This document shows, piece after piece, positions 44,773-51,340 of a stretch of DNA of 64,000 nucleotides. The notes beneath the pieces are model-generated. The model saw only the letters and a list, made by a program, of their open reading frames with translations. It was not told the DNA's origin and did no database searches. The stretch comes from UMGS1532 sp045542355. GTDB taxonomy: Bacteria; Bacillota; Clostridia; Oscillospirales; Acutalibacteraceae. The stretch is taken from assembly GCA_045542355.1 (NCBI GenBank), contig JAZQKX010000025.1:11268-75267 (forward strand), read 5' to 3'. The translations under genes and the position numbers were made by a program. How positions within the stretch are numbered: the stretch's first letter is position 1; each line of letters starts with the position of its first letter.

Positions 44773-45645
44773 ATGGGAAAATTAATCAGATGCATTACCT
44801 CCGACGGCGCTGTTATGATATCCGCTGTTGATACCACCGACATGGTGGAAAAGGCAAAAAGTATCCATGATACCACCGCCGTTGTAACCGCCGCTTTGGG
44901 CAGACTTCTCACCGCCGCCACAATGATGGGTAATATGATGAAGGGCGAGGAAAACAGCCTTACTCTAAGAGTGAAAGCCGACGGACCCACAGGGTCTCTT
45001 GTTGCGGTTGCTGACCCCGACGGAAATGTTAAGGGATACGTTGAAAATCCCCACGTTACAATCCCGCCTAAAGCTAACGGTAAGCTGGATGTTGGTGGCG
45101 CTGTGGGTAAAAACGGACACCTTTACGTACTAAAGGATGTGGGACTTAAAGAGCCCTATAGCGGAATTGTGCCCTTAGTTTCGGGCGAGATTGCCGAGGA
45201 TATCACCTCATACTATGCCACCAGTGAGCAGATACCCACAGTATGCGCCTTGGGTGTGCTGGTGAACGGAGACAGAAGTGTTGCCTGTTCGGGTGGATTT
45301 ATTATGCAGTTGCTCCCCGGTGCCGACGATAAGACCATTGATAAAATCGAGGAGAATCTCCAAAAGCTCAAGCCTGTCACCACAATGTTGGCAGAAAACA
45401 AAACCATTAAGGATATTGTGGATGCCGCGCTTGAGGGCTTTGAGGTGGAAGTTCTATATACTCAGGATGTTGCATATAAATGTGATTGTTCGAGGGAAAG
45501 AGTTATGAAGGCTTTGGTCACTTTGGGACCCGAGGAGCTTCTTAAAATGGCTGAGGAAATGCCCGAAATTGAGCTTAACTGTCACTTCTGCAACATGAAT
45601 TACAAGTTCACTCCGAATGAAGTAAAATCACTTGCAAAAATTTAA
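44773..45645 (+). CDS. hslO: Redox-regulated chaperone Hsp33
   Basis: A 290-residue holdase activated by oxidation. The N-terminal domain (MGKLIRCITSDGAVMISAVD; LGRLLTAATMMGNMMKG; GPTGSLVAVADPDGNVKGYV) and the C-terminal zinc switch with CDC and CHFC are complete, so redox sensing should work. AAGGTG precedes the ATG. Last gene of the lon run. Confidence 0.97.
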   Translation: MGKLIRCITSDGAVMISAVDTTDMVEKAKSIHDTTAVVTAALGRLLTAATMMGNMMKGEENSLTLRVKADGPTGSLVAVADPDGNVKGYVENPHVTIPPKANGKLDVGGAVGKNGHLYVLKDVGLKEPYSGIVPLVSGEIAEDITSYYATSEQIPTVCALGVLVNGDRSVACSGGFIMQLLPGADDKTIDKIEENLQKLKPVTTMLAENKTIKDIVDAALEGFEVEVLYTQDVAYKCDCSRERVMKALVTLGPEELLKMAEEMPEIELNCHFCNMNYKFTPNEVKSLAKI

Positions 45646-45676
45646 AAAATTATTTTAAATTTTTCAGAAAAAAGTG

Positions 45677-45705
45677 TTGACAAAGCGGAGGACTTGTGGT
45701 ATTAT
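45677..45705 (+). promoter_or_regulatory. Promoter of the tRNA cluster
   Basis: TTGACA (45677-45682), 17-bp spacer, TATTAT (45700-45705), about 35 bp before the first tRNA. Confidence 0.82.
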
Positions 45706-45739
45706 AATTCTCGTCGCCGATACAGGCGGCGCTAGATGT

Positions 45740-45815
45740 GGGAGCATAGCTCAGCTGGGAGAGCATCTGCCTTACAAGCAGAGGGTCATAGGTTCGAGCC
45801 CTATTGTTCCCACCA
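45740..45815 (+). tRNA. tRNA-Val (anticodon TAC)
   Basis: Acceptor GGGAGCA/TGTTCCC, anticodon arm TCTGC-CTTACAA-GCAGA, T-loop GGTTCGAGCC, encoded CCA. Confidence 0.96.
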
Positions 45816-45820
45816 TCTTT

Positions 45821-45897
45821 GGCCTGGTAGTTCAGCTGGTTAGAACGCTAGCCTGTCACGCTAGAGGTCGTGGGTTCGAGTCCCATCCAGGTCGCCA
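45821..45897 (+). tRNA. tRNA-Asp (anticodon GTC)
   Basis: Acceptor GGCCTGG/CCAGGTC, anticodon arm CTAGC-CTGTCAC-GCTAG, T-loop GGTTCGAGTCC, encoded CCA. Confidence 0.96.
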
Positions 45898-45900
45898 TTT

Positions 45901-45976
45901 GCCTCTGTAGCTCAGTTGGTAGAGCAGTGGACTGAAAATCCACGTGTCGTTGGTTCAATTCCGACCGGAGGCACCA
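45901..45976 (+). tRNA. tRNA-Phe (anticodon GAA)
   Basis: Acceptor GCCTCTG/CGGAGGC, anticodon arm GTGGA-CTGAAAA-TCCAC, T-loop GGTTCAATTCC, encoded CCA. Confidence 0.96.
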
Positions 45977-45981
45977 TGTGT

Positions 45982-46057
45982 GCGGATTTAGCTCATCTGG
46001 TAGAGCGCCACCTTGCCAAGGTGGAGGTAGCGAGTTCGAGCCTCGTAATCCGCTCCA
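45982..46057 (+). tRNA. tRNA-Gly (anticodon GCC)
   Basis: Acceptor GCGGATT/AATCCGC, anticodon arm CCACC-TTGCCAA-GGTGG, T-loop AGTTCGAGCCT, encoded CCA. Confidence 0.96.
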
Positions 46058-46058
46058 A

Positions 46059-46098
46059 AGGACGCTTAAAATTAAACACTTTAAGCGTCCTCTTTTTA
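46059..46098 (+). terminator. Terminator inside the tRNA cluster
   Basis: AGGACGCTTAAA / TTTAAGCGTCCT stem (12 bp) followed by CTTTTTAAA. It separates tRNA-Gly from tRNA-Cys, so tRNA-Cys depends on readthrough or an unseen promoter. Confidence 0.82.
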
Positions 46099-46109
46099 AA
46101 CTCAAATAT

Positions 46110-46184
<75 letters not shown>

Positions 46185-46186
46185 AA

Positions 46187-46217
46187 AAATCTCGTTCTTC
46201 GGAACGAGATTTTTTTA
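46187..46217 (+). terminator. Terminator after tRNA-Cys
   Basis: AAATCTCGTTC-TTCG-GAACGAGATTT stem followed by TTTTTATT. Confidence 0.88.
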
Positions 46218-46219
46218 TT

Positions 46220-46382
46220 CATTGCGAAAGCAATGGCATATCATCACGCATTAGCGTGTATATCATCAAAGGCGCTATACCGCCTTTGTATCTCATCACA
46301 CCTTTAGGTGTGTATCAAAAAACTGTCGGCTTGATGATATACAATGCTCCGCATTGATTTATTTTTGCTTTTATGCTATAAT
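46220..46382 (+). repeat. Hairpin-array element with terminal promoter, copy A
   Basis: Five small hairpins in a row: CATTGC-gaaa-GCAATG, CACGC-atta-GCGTG, AAAGGCG-ctatac-CGCCTTT, CACACC-ttta-GGTGTG and AATGC-tcc-GCATT. The first four are each followed or preceded by a 10-nt spacer of the form GTAT(A/C)TCATC, and the right side carries the inverted spacer GATGATATAC. It ends in an extended -10 promoter: TTGATT (46354-46359), 17-bp spacer ending ATGC, TATAAT (46377-46382), aimed at the next gene. Copies B and C lie at 48.0 and 48.9 kb. I do not recognise a named element. Confidence 0.75.
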
Positions 46383-46402
46383 ACACCCAAGGCGGTGATT
46401 TT

Positions 46403-46792
46403 GTGAAACGGTTGAAAAGGTTATTTAATAAAAATAGAGAATTAGATGCTAAATCCACACCTCCAATGCCTTCTTGGGATAATATAGTTGAATTACTATT
46501 CGATAAAAACTTGGATTCATTCTGCGATGAAGTAATAAACGTTTTTTATTCAAAAGATAAATCAATGCGTTATGTAGTTTTAAAAGATGAAAAAGGAATA
46601 CTCACTTATCATTTAGAAGAAATCTATCAATTTGATGAAGATGAGTGGAAATATATTTGTGATAATGAAGATGCACTTCCTGCTATGTGGGAGTCACATT
46701 TGGGCAGTTGTGGATGTTCTCGATTTTCAAATGAAGAAGATTTAATGAATGATTTAGAATTCCAACCTGAATATAAGCAGTGTTTTGTATAA
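46403..46792 (+). CDS. Small acidic protein, not recognised
   Basis: A 129-residue soluble protein with a basic N-terminus (KRLKRLFNKNR) and an acidic remainder. Conspicuous parts are WDNIVELLFDKNLDSFCDEV, YVVLKDEKGILTYHLEEIY and LPAMWESHLGSCGCSRFSN, the last with a CGC motif. No signal peptide or membrane segment is seen. The start is a GTG at 46403 with AAGGCGGTG upstream. The promoter comes from hairpin element copy A, 20 bp before the start. Codon use is AT-rich like the rest of the island. Confidence 0.7.
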   Translation: MKRLKRLFNKNRELDAKSTPPMPSWDNIVELLFDKNLDSFCDEVINVFYSKDKSMRYVVLKDEKGILTYHLEEIYQFDEDEWKYICDNEDALPAMWESHLGSCGCSRFSNEEDLMNDLEFQPEYKQCFV

Positions 46793-46856
46793 AACAAAGA
46801 AAATTCTCGGTTTTCGCCCAGTTCTTTTTCGTACACGAGAGTTTTTTATCCAAGCC

Positions 46857-46874
46857 GATGCTCTGCATTGATTT
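46857..46874 (+). repeat. Partial copy of the hairpin-element end
   Basis: GATGCTCTGCATTGATTT matches the AATGCtccGCATTGATTT end of copies A and B at 16 of 18 positions. The -10 box is not conserved at the right distance. It looks like a decayed fourth copy upstream of the 47055 gene. Confidence 0.45.
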
Positions 46875-46989
46875 GACCCACAAACTATATAATATACTAT
46901 CGCCAAGGCTATGAAGAAGATTTAAAACAATAATCAACTTAGGTTGTGTTTATATACTTAAGCTTTTCAAAAAATGTCGGTTTAGCATA

Positions 46990-47018
46990 TTGCTTTTTGT
47001 CGGCTGATTTATTATAAT
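46990..47018 (+). promoter_or_regulatory. Promoter of the 284-residue membrane protein gene
   Basis: TTGCTT (46990-46995), 17-bp spacer, TATAAT (47013-47018), 36 bp before the ATG. Confidence 0.65.
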
Positions 47019-47054
47019 AAAATCAATAATATATTTTGAACTAGGAGATTTCTT

Positions 47055-47909
47055 ATGAAAACACCCAATACATTGTCAAACAAACAAGTTTTAGAAACGA
47101 AGTATAAAAATGCACGGTCTAATTTATTGCTTGTGCTTTTGTTTACGATAATAAACATTGTACTTCTCGTTGCTAAAAGTGACGTCTACTTCCTCTTTTC
47201 CGCGTACATTCCTTATGCATTGGTTACCTTGGGAATGGCAGTTTGTGGTATGTTCCCCACCGAATATTACACAGAGGAGCTTTCAGGATTAGAGTTTTTA
47301 CCAACCTCTGTTTTCGCTGTTATCTTAGGTATTGCTTTGGTAATTACGGCTATGTATCTCATCAGTTGGATTTTCTCAAAAAACAATAAGGTCGGTTGGC
47401 TTATTTTCGCATTAGTCATCTTTGCGATTGATACAGCAGGAATGCTGTTGTTTTCAGAAATTCAGCTAGACGGGATTATCGATATTGCCTTTCACATTTG
47501 GGTGATAGTTTCACTTTCAATGGGCATAAATGCCTGTTATAAACTAAAAAAACTTACGCCCGAAGAAGAAATACCTGAAAACCCATTTGAAGCTGATGAC
47601 ATACAACAAGATGAGAATATTGCGTTTAATTCGGGTGTCATAAGAATTGCTGACACCGATGTAAAGGCGAGAATTTTGCTGGAAGCTCAGGCATTGGGTC
47701 ATACCATTACATACCGCAGAGTAAAAAGGGTCAATGAACTTGTAATAGACGGAAACGTGTATGATGAAATAGAAGCGCTGATTGAAACAGCACATACACT
47801 TAACGCACAAATTGATGGACATCTGATAGAGGTGGGATATGATGGAAGCATCCGTAGTTATTTAAAGGTTGACGGACAGATGACCGCGAAGAAAATCAGA
47901 TTGTATTAA
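47055..47909 (+). CDS. Membrane protein with C-terminal cytoplasmic domain, not recognised
   Basis: A 284-residue protein. Four or five membrane helices fill residues 22-160 (NLLLVLLFTIINIVLLVA; SAYIPYALVTLGMAVCG; TSVFAVILGIALVITAMYLI; WLIFALVIFAIDTAGMLLF; IAFHIWVIVSLSMGI). The last 100 residues form a soluble domain (VIRIADTDVKARILLEAQAL, then HTITYRRVKRVNELVIDGNV, then an EVGYDGSIRSYLKVD strand). AGGAG lies before the ATG. Homologues seem to exist in clostridia as hypothetical proteins; I cannot name the family. Confidence 0.75.
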   Translation: MKTPNTLSNKQVLETKYKNARSNLLLVLLFTIINIVLLVAKSDVYFLFSAYIPYALVTLGMAVCGMFPTEYYTEELSGLEFLPTSVFAVILGIALVITAMYLISWIFSKNNKVGWLIFALVIFAIDTAGMLLFSEIQLDGIIDIAFHIWVIVSLSMGINACYKLKKLTPEEEIPENPFEADDIQQDENIAFNSGVIRIADTDVKARILLEAQALGHTITYRRVKRVNELVIDGNVYDEIEALIETAHTLNAQIDGHLIEVGYDGSIRSYLKVDGQMTAKKIRLY

Positions 47910-47944
47910 TTAAATTCTGCATTTATTTTGAAAACGATGATTTG

Positions 47945-47983
47945 CGCCCCTCGCTCTATTTGAGCAGGGGTGTGTCTTTTTTA
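47945..47983 (+). terminator. Terminator after the 284-residue membrane protein gene
   Basis: CGCCCCTcGCTC-tattt-GAGCaGGGGTG stem followed by TCTTTTTT. Confidence 0.7.
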
Positions 47984-47984
47984 T

Positions 47985-48176
47985 CCAATCTGAAGGATTG
48001 GTATGTAATCGCCGCAAGGCGTATGTAATCACGCGTAGCGTGTATGTCATCCCGCAAGTGTATTTCCTTCGGATTGATTACATGCATTTTCTTGCGAAAA
48101 TGATTCCATTCCCGCAACAAGTTGCGGATTACATACAATGCTTCGCATTGATTTATTTCCGCTTTTATGCTATAAT
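47985..48176 (+). repeat. Hairpin-array element with terminal promoter, copy B
   Basis: Successive hairpins: CCAATC-tgaa-GGATTGG, CGCC-gcaa-GGCG, CACGC-gta-GCGTG, CATTTTC-ttgc-GAAAATG, CCGCAAC-aa-GTTGCGG and AATGC-ttc-GCATT. The 10-nt spacer GTATGTAATC (and GTATGTCATC) recurs between the left ones and is inverted (GATTACATGC, GATTACATAC) between the right ones. It ends in TTGATT (48148-48153), 17-bp spacer ending ATGC, TATAAT (48171-48176), 24 bp before the next gene. Confidence 0.75.
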
Positions 48177-48199
48177 AAACTTAAAGGTTGGTGAGGATT

Positions 48200-48667
48200 A
48201 TGATTAAACTATATTTTAAAAAGATATTAGTTACGCTTGGTTTTATAGCCAATTACTTTTTATTAGTATTTATACTAGCATTTGTTTGGAATTTAGTTTT
48301 AAGAAATACTTTTTCTGAATTAGTTAATACTTTGATACTCGCAATATTAGCACTTGTTTTGAATTTTGTATTTGTTTGCATAATGCGATATAAAAGTTTA
48401 CATCATAAAACGGATGCATTAAATAATCATTCTTTTTTTAGCATAATTAAATCAAGAGATAACATTATTCATATACTAGCATTTATTTCTATACTTCTGC
48501 CGTTTTTTGTGTCTATAGCGATAGTTGAAAACACACCTTTGCTGCCATTAGTTGTTGGAACAATGCTTTTGCTATTGATATGTGTATTGTTATTTATGAT
48601 AATAAATGCTTTAATGTGGAGTATAGTATTTAAGCTATTTATGTGTAAAAATATTTCAAAAACATAA
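48200..48667 (+). CDS. Small membrane protein, not recognised
   Basis: A 155-residue protein with four predicted membrane helices: about 10-30 (FIANYFLLVFILAFVWNLVL), 38-60 (TLILAILALVLNFVFVCIM), 90-108 (ILAFISILLPFFVSIAIV) and 118-145 (VVGTMLLLLICVLLFMIINA). A short basic loop and a cytoplasmic tail ending NISKT complete it. The ATG at 48200 has GTGAGGAT upstream; TTG/GTG codons 12 and 9 bp earlier are part of that site. The promoter is supplied by hairpin element copy B. Very AT-rich. Function is unknown. Confidence 0.7.
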   Translation: MIKLYFKKILVTLGFIANYFLLVFILAFVWNLVLRNTFSELVNTLILAILALVLNFVFVCIMRYKSLHHKTDALNNHSFFSIIKSRDNIIHILAFISILLPFFVSIAIVENTPLLPLVVGTMLLLLICVLLFMIINALMWSIVFKLFMCKNISKT

Positions 48668-48873
48668 AACAAGAAAAATAACGGTTTTTAGGCACATTCC
48701 ATTCGTGTCATTAAGTTCAAAACGCACAAAAAATCTCGTTCACGCAAGTGGACGGGATTTTTACTTTTTCACTTTTCACTAAAACTCGCTTTCGGGATTT
48801 TTGGAAGGTAATAAGTAATAAGAACCTGACCCACCATCACAATTAAAATTGTGGGTGGGTGCCCCAGAACCTT
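48668..48873. other. Intergenic stretch with two hairpins
   Basis: No gene is seen. AAATCTCGTTCAC-gcaa-GTGGACGGGATTT (48731-48760) followed by TTACTTTTTC is a likely terminator of the upstream gene. A second strong hairpin, CCCACCatCACAATT and its complement, covers about 48830-48861. Confidence 0.6.
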
Positions 48874-48982
48874 GTAACTCGCTTAGCTCGTAATATGTGA
48901 ATAGTGAAGAAGTAAGGTATGGCTTCGCCACGAATCAAATACAATGCACCTCATTGATTTACTTTTGATTTTATGCTATAAT
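48874..48982 (+). repeat. Hairpin-array element with terminal promoter, copy C (eroded)
   Basis: The hairpin array is degenerate (ATGGC-ttc-GCCA is left, flanked by GAATCAAATAC), but the right end is preserved: ACAATGCACCTCA, then TTGATT (48954-48959), 17-bp spacer ending ATGC, TATAAT (48977-48982). The promoter faces the YgjV-like gene. Confidence 0.65.
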
Positions 48983-49056
48983 CAACGTACTCGGAATGCT
49001 ATTACATGACAAAACACATTGGAAGGTGAATTGAAACGAAGACATTATCTTTTATT

Positions 49057-49593
49057 ATGAGCACAATAGCTCTTGCTTTATTTTGTGGTAGTTATTTTTT
49101 TGACAATAAAAAGAAATATCTGATTTTACAATTAACCGGCAACGTTTTTTTATCTTTCTCTTATTTCTTTATGGGCGCCTATTTTACCATGGTTTCGGTC
49201 GCCTTAGGAATAGTTCGAGGATTAATTTGTTATACATATGAAAAAAACAATAAAAAGGTTCCATTGTATATGATAATAGGGTTGTGTTTTGTAACCGTTT
49301 CGAATTATATCTTAATAAACTATGTTATTTTATCTGGGACATCATCGCCATGGGATGTTTTGTATATGGTTGCCTCTTGCATGTATGCAATCACATTTGC
49401 CATGAGAAATATTAAGTTAATGCGATATGTGATATTAATCCCTCACATAAGTGCAGTTTCTTACAATCTGCTTGTTAATGCTCCTATTTCCTCAGCGATA
49501 TCTTATGGGATTGAATTTGTGATTACAATTGTTGCTATTATTAAATTTCATATTCAAGAAAAGCACGAAAGAAAAATGAGAACGGTTAAATAA
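49057..49593 (+). CDS. YgjV-like membrane protein
   Basis: A 178-residue protein with five or six membrane helices, resembling the YgjV/Imp-YgjV family (SFSYFFMGAYFTMVSVALGI then VRGLICYTYEKNNKK, plus WDVLYMVASCMYAITFAMRN). Function of the family is unknown. The ATG at 49057 has no ribosome binding site and cuts into the first helix. GGAAGGTG (49021-49028) instead sits just before an in-frame ATT at 49030, which would add IETKTLSFI and complete helix 1; a stop precedes it. Initiation at AUU is thus possible. The promoter belongs to hairpin element copy C. Confidence 0.75.
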   Translation: MSTIALALFCGSYFFDNKKKYLILQLTGNVFLSFSYFFMGAYFTMVSVALGIVRGLICYTYEKNNKKVPLYMIIGLCFVTVSNYILINYVILSGTSSPWDVLYMVASCMYAITFAMRNIKLMRYVILIPHISAVSYNLLVNAPISSAISYGIEFVITIVAIIKFHIQEKHERKMRTVK

Positions 49594-49706
49594 ACACTCG
49601 TTTAGTGATTTATTTGTATGTTTACTAATTTGCTATCTGTAGTTAATTCTAAGGAATGTAATCGCTAAAATTCTGGGGTCTTGTTAGTTTCTCGAAAAGC
49701 AGAGAC

Positions 49707-49733
49707 AAAAGCACTTCGTTTGAAGTGCTTTTT
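49707..49733. terminator. Hairpin terminator
   Basis: AAAAGCACTTC-GTTT-GAAGTGCTTTTT; works on both strands and would end the sodC-like remnant on the minus strand. Confidence 0.65.
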
Positions 49734-49743
49734 GCTTTGTCTT

Positions 49744-49902
49744 TTATACCTGCTGGATCACACCACAGCCTATTTTGATACCAGCGTTACTGGCGGGCTG
49801 AGTGATAAAATCATGCGCTTTATCGTGTATCACTACCATACATTCGAGGACATCTCCAACACGGAAACGCCCGGTCATCACCGCCAAATAGCCACTAGGC
49901 TT
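49744..49902 (-). pseudogene. C-terminal remnant of a Cu/Zn superoxide dismutase-like gene
   Basis: The minus strand encodes KPSGYLAVMTGRFRVGDVLE, then CMVVIHDKAHDFITQPASNA, then GIKIGCGVIQQV and stop. This matches the end of SodC proteins (VIIHxxxDDFTTQPSGNAGxKIACGVI). The ancestral Asp-Asp reads Ala-His here, and the frame is closed by a stop just upstream (49903-49905), with no start or N-terminal copper ligands. It is a decayed fragment. Confidence 0.72.
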
Positions 49903-49975
49903 TCACGCTTTAACGGATGGAATTGCTCGTAAAAATTATGCCTGATAAATTATTGAATTTCTTTTGTTTACAGCC

Positions 49976-50004
49976 TTGTCAAACGCATAAATTTGTGGTA
50001 TGAT
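49976..50004 (+). promoter_or_regulatory. Promoter of tRNA-Val
   Basis: TTGTCA (49976-49981), 17-bp spacer, TATGAT (49999-50004). Confidence 0.72.
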
Positions 50005-50014
50005 AAGGTTACAT

Positions 50015-50091
50015 GGAGGCATAGCTCAGCTGGTTAGAGTACTTGCTTGACATGCAAGGGGTCGGTGGTTCAAGTCCACTTGTCTCCACCA
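50015..50091 (+). tRNA. tRNA-Val (anticodon GAC)
   Basis: Acceptor GGAGGCA/TGTCTCC, anticodon arm CTTGC-TTGACAT-GCAAG giving GAC (Val), T-loop GGTTCAAGTCC, encoded CCA. Confidence 0.95.
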
Positions 50092-50122
50092 AAAACCTCG
50101 TTCGGCGCAACGAGGTTTTTTA
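50092..50122 (+). terminator. Terminator after tRNA-Val
   Basis: AAAACCTCGTT-cggcg-CAACGAGGTTTTTT hairpin with T-run. Confidence 0.85.
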
Positions 50123-50145
50123 CACATTGTAAAGTGGTGAGAAAT

Positions 50146-50871
50146 ATGAACCCGAAGAATTTGAAGAAAAAACTTATGTCTAAATATAAACACAGAATAG
50201 AGCTTCATGCCCACACCAACCCTGCCAGTAGTTGCAGCGAAGTGTCCCCAAAGGAATTGGTAAGAATTTACAAAGAGTTGGGATATGATGCAATCACAAT
50301 AACAAACCACTTTATATATGGTTTTGCCGGTAGGAACAAAGAGGATTGCGTAAACACTATTTTAGAAGATTATAAAGAAGCGGAAAAATATGGCGAAGAA
50401 TTAGGTATAAAAGTTTATCTCGGAGCAGAAATAAGATTTACTGAGAATATAAACGATTATCTTATTTACGGTGTAGACCAGCAGAAGCTGGGGGAAATCT
50501 ATGACCTTTTGCCAAACGGCATAGAGTATTTCAGAAAGAATTACGATATGCCCAGAAGTGTATTCCTACAGGCACACCCATTCAGAGATGGGATGGAAAG
50601 AGTCTCCCCTGACCTTTTAGACGGAATAGAAGTATTTAATCTGCACCCCGGCCATAATTCCAGAGTGGGTCTTGCCTCGGTATTGGCTCTGGAAAACAAC
50701 CATAAAATTATAACCGCAGGAACGGATTTCCACCACACCCAGCGAGGTCATGAGGGAATTACAGCCCTGAGATGCCACCAACTTCCCAAAGACAGCTTTG
50801 GGTTAGCAAAATTGCTTAAAAGCGGTGACTATTTACTTGAAACCGGCAGAAACAATATTATAATCCCTTGA
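50146..50871 (+). CDS. PHP-domain metal-dependent phosphoesterase
   Basis: A 241-residue polymerase/histidinol-phosphatase-type phosphoesterase. Metal-binding motifs are all visible: HRIELHAHTN (HxH), AITITNHF (motif with N-H), VYLGAEIRF (Glu), VFLQAHPFRDG (His), and ITAGTDFHHTQRG (D-x-H). It acts in the cytoplasm on phosphate esters; the substrate is unknown (candidates are nucleotides or RNA ends). The ATG at 50146 has GGTGAGA upstream; an ATG ten codons later is also possible. It stands alone between two terminators. Confidence 0.87.
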   Translation: MNPKNLKKKLMSKYKHRIELHAHTNPASSCSEVSPKELVRIYKELGYDAITITNHFIYGFAGRNKEDCVNTILEDYKEAEKYGEELGIKVYLGAEIRFTENINDYLIYGVDQQKLGEIYDLLPNGIEYFRKNYDMPRSVFLQAHPFRDGMERVSPDLLDGIEVFNLHPGHNSRVGLASVLALENNHKIITAGTDFHHTQRGHEGITALRCHQLPKDSFGLAKLLKSGDYLLETGRNNIIIP

Positions 50872-50908
50872 GGAGTTATCCAAAAATATTGGATAACTCC
50901 TTCATTTT
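50872..50908 (+). terminator. Terminator of the PHP gene
   Basis: GGAGTTATCC/GGATAACTCC stem followed by TTCATTTT. Confidence 0.8.
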
Positions 50909-50913
50909 ACCTA

Positions 50914-50942
50914 TTGACAAATGGGGTGCAATGTTGTATCAT
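50914..50942 (+). promoter_or_regulatory. Promoter of the GntR/ABC operon
   Basis: TTGACA (50914-50919), 17-bp spacer, TATCAT (50937-50942). Confidence 0.82.
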
Positions 50943-50965
50943 TGTATTAGTCGAGTAATACAATG
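50940..50965. promoter_or_regulatory. GntR (YtrA-type) operator
   Basis: A perfect 10-bp inverted repeat, CATTGTATTA-gtcgag-TAATACAATG, overlaps the end of the -10 box and the start of transcription. YtrA-like regulators bind such TGTA-TACA palindromes, so this should be an autoregulatory repressor site. Confidence 0.8.
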
Positions 50966-50980
50966 CCGAAAGGAAACATT

Positions 50981-51340
50981 ATGAGTTTTGAATTTGACAA
51001 TAATTTGCCCATATACGTGCAGTTGGTGGAGCAAATCAAGCTGAATATAATTTCGGGCAGAATAAAATGTGGGGAACGACTTCCCTCGGTTAGAGACCTT
51101 GCCCTCCAGAACAAGGTGAACCCCAACACGATGCAGAAAGCCTTGGGTGAGTTGGAGGACTTGGGGCTTATATACACCGAGAGAACAAACGGGAAATTCG
51201 TCACCGACGACCAGAATTTAATCGACAGATTGAAAAAAGAGTATGCCCACAATATTGCAGACAAGTTTTTCTCCATGATGGAGAACATCGGTGTCGGTCC
51301 CGACGAGGCAATAGAATATCTTAAAGGAGGAAAAGGATAA
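50981..51340 (+). CDS. GntR family regulator (YtrA subfamily)
   Basis: A 120-residue regulator: N-terminal winged HTH (PIYVQLVEQIKLNIISGRIK, then LPSVRDLALQNKVNPNTMQK, then LGLIYTERTNGKFV) and a short helical C-terminal dimer region, the YtrA layout without a ligand domain. The ATG at 50981 has GAAAGGA upstream; an ATG 18 bp earlier lies inside the operator and lacks one. It overlaps the ABC ATPase start by 1 bp and probably represses this operon. Confidence 0.92.
   Translation: MSFEFDNNLPIYVQLVEQIKLNIISGRIKCGERLPSVRDLALQNKVNPNTMQKALGELEDLGLIYTERTNGKFVTDDQNLIDRLKKEYAHNIADKFFSMMENIGVGPDEAIEYLKGGKG

Noticed and set aside
46220..48176. Regular alternation of spacer and hairpin units suggested a CRISPR-like array
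   Set aside because: The repeated part is only about 10 nt, the variable parts are self-complementary hairpins rather than unique spacers, and no cas genes are near.
50047..50145. Upstream extension of the PHP protein
   Set aside because: It would translate part of tRNA-Val and its terminator; the ATG at 50146 has the ribosome binding site.
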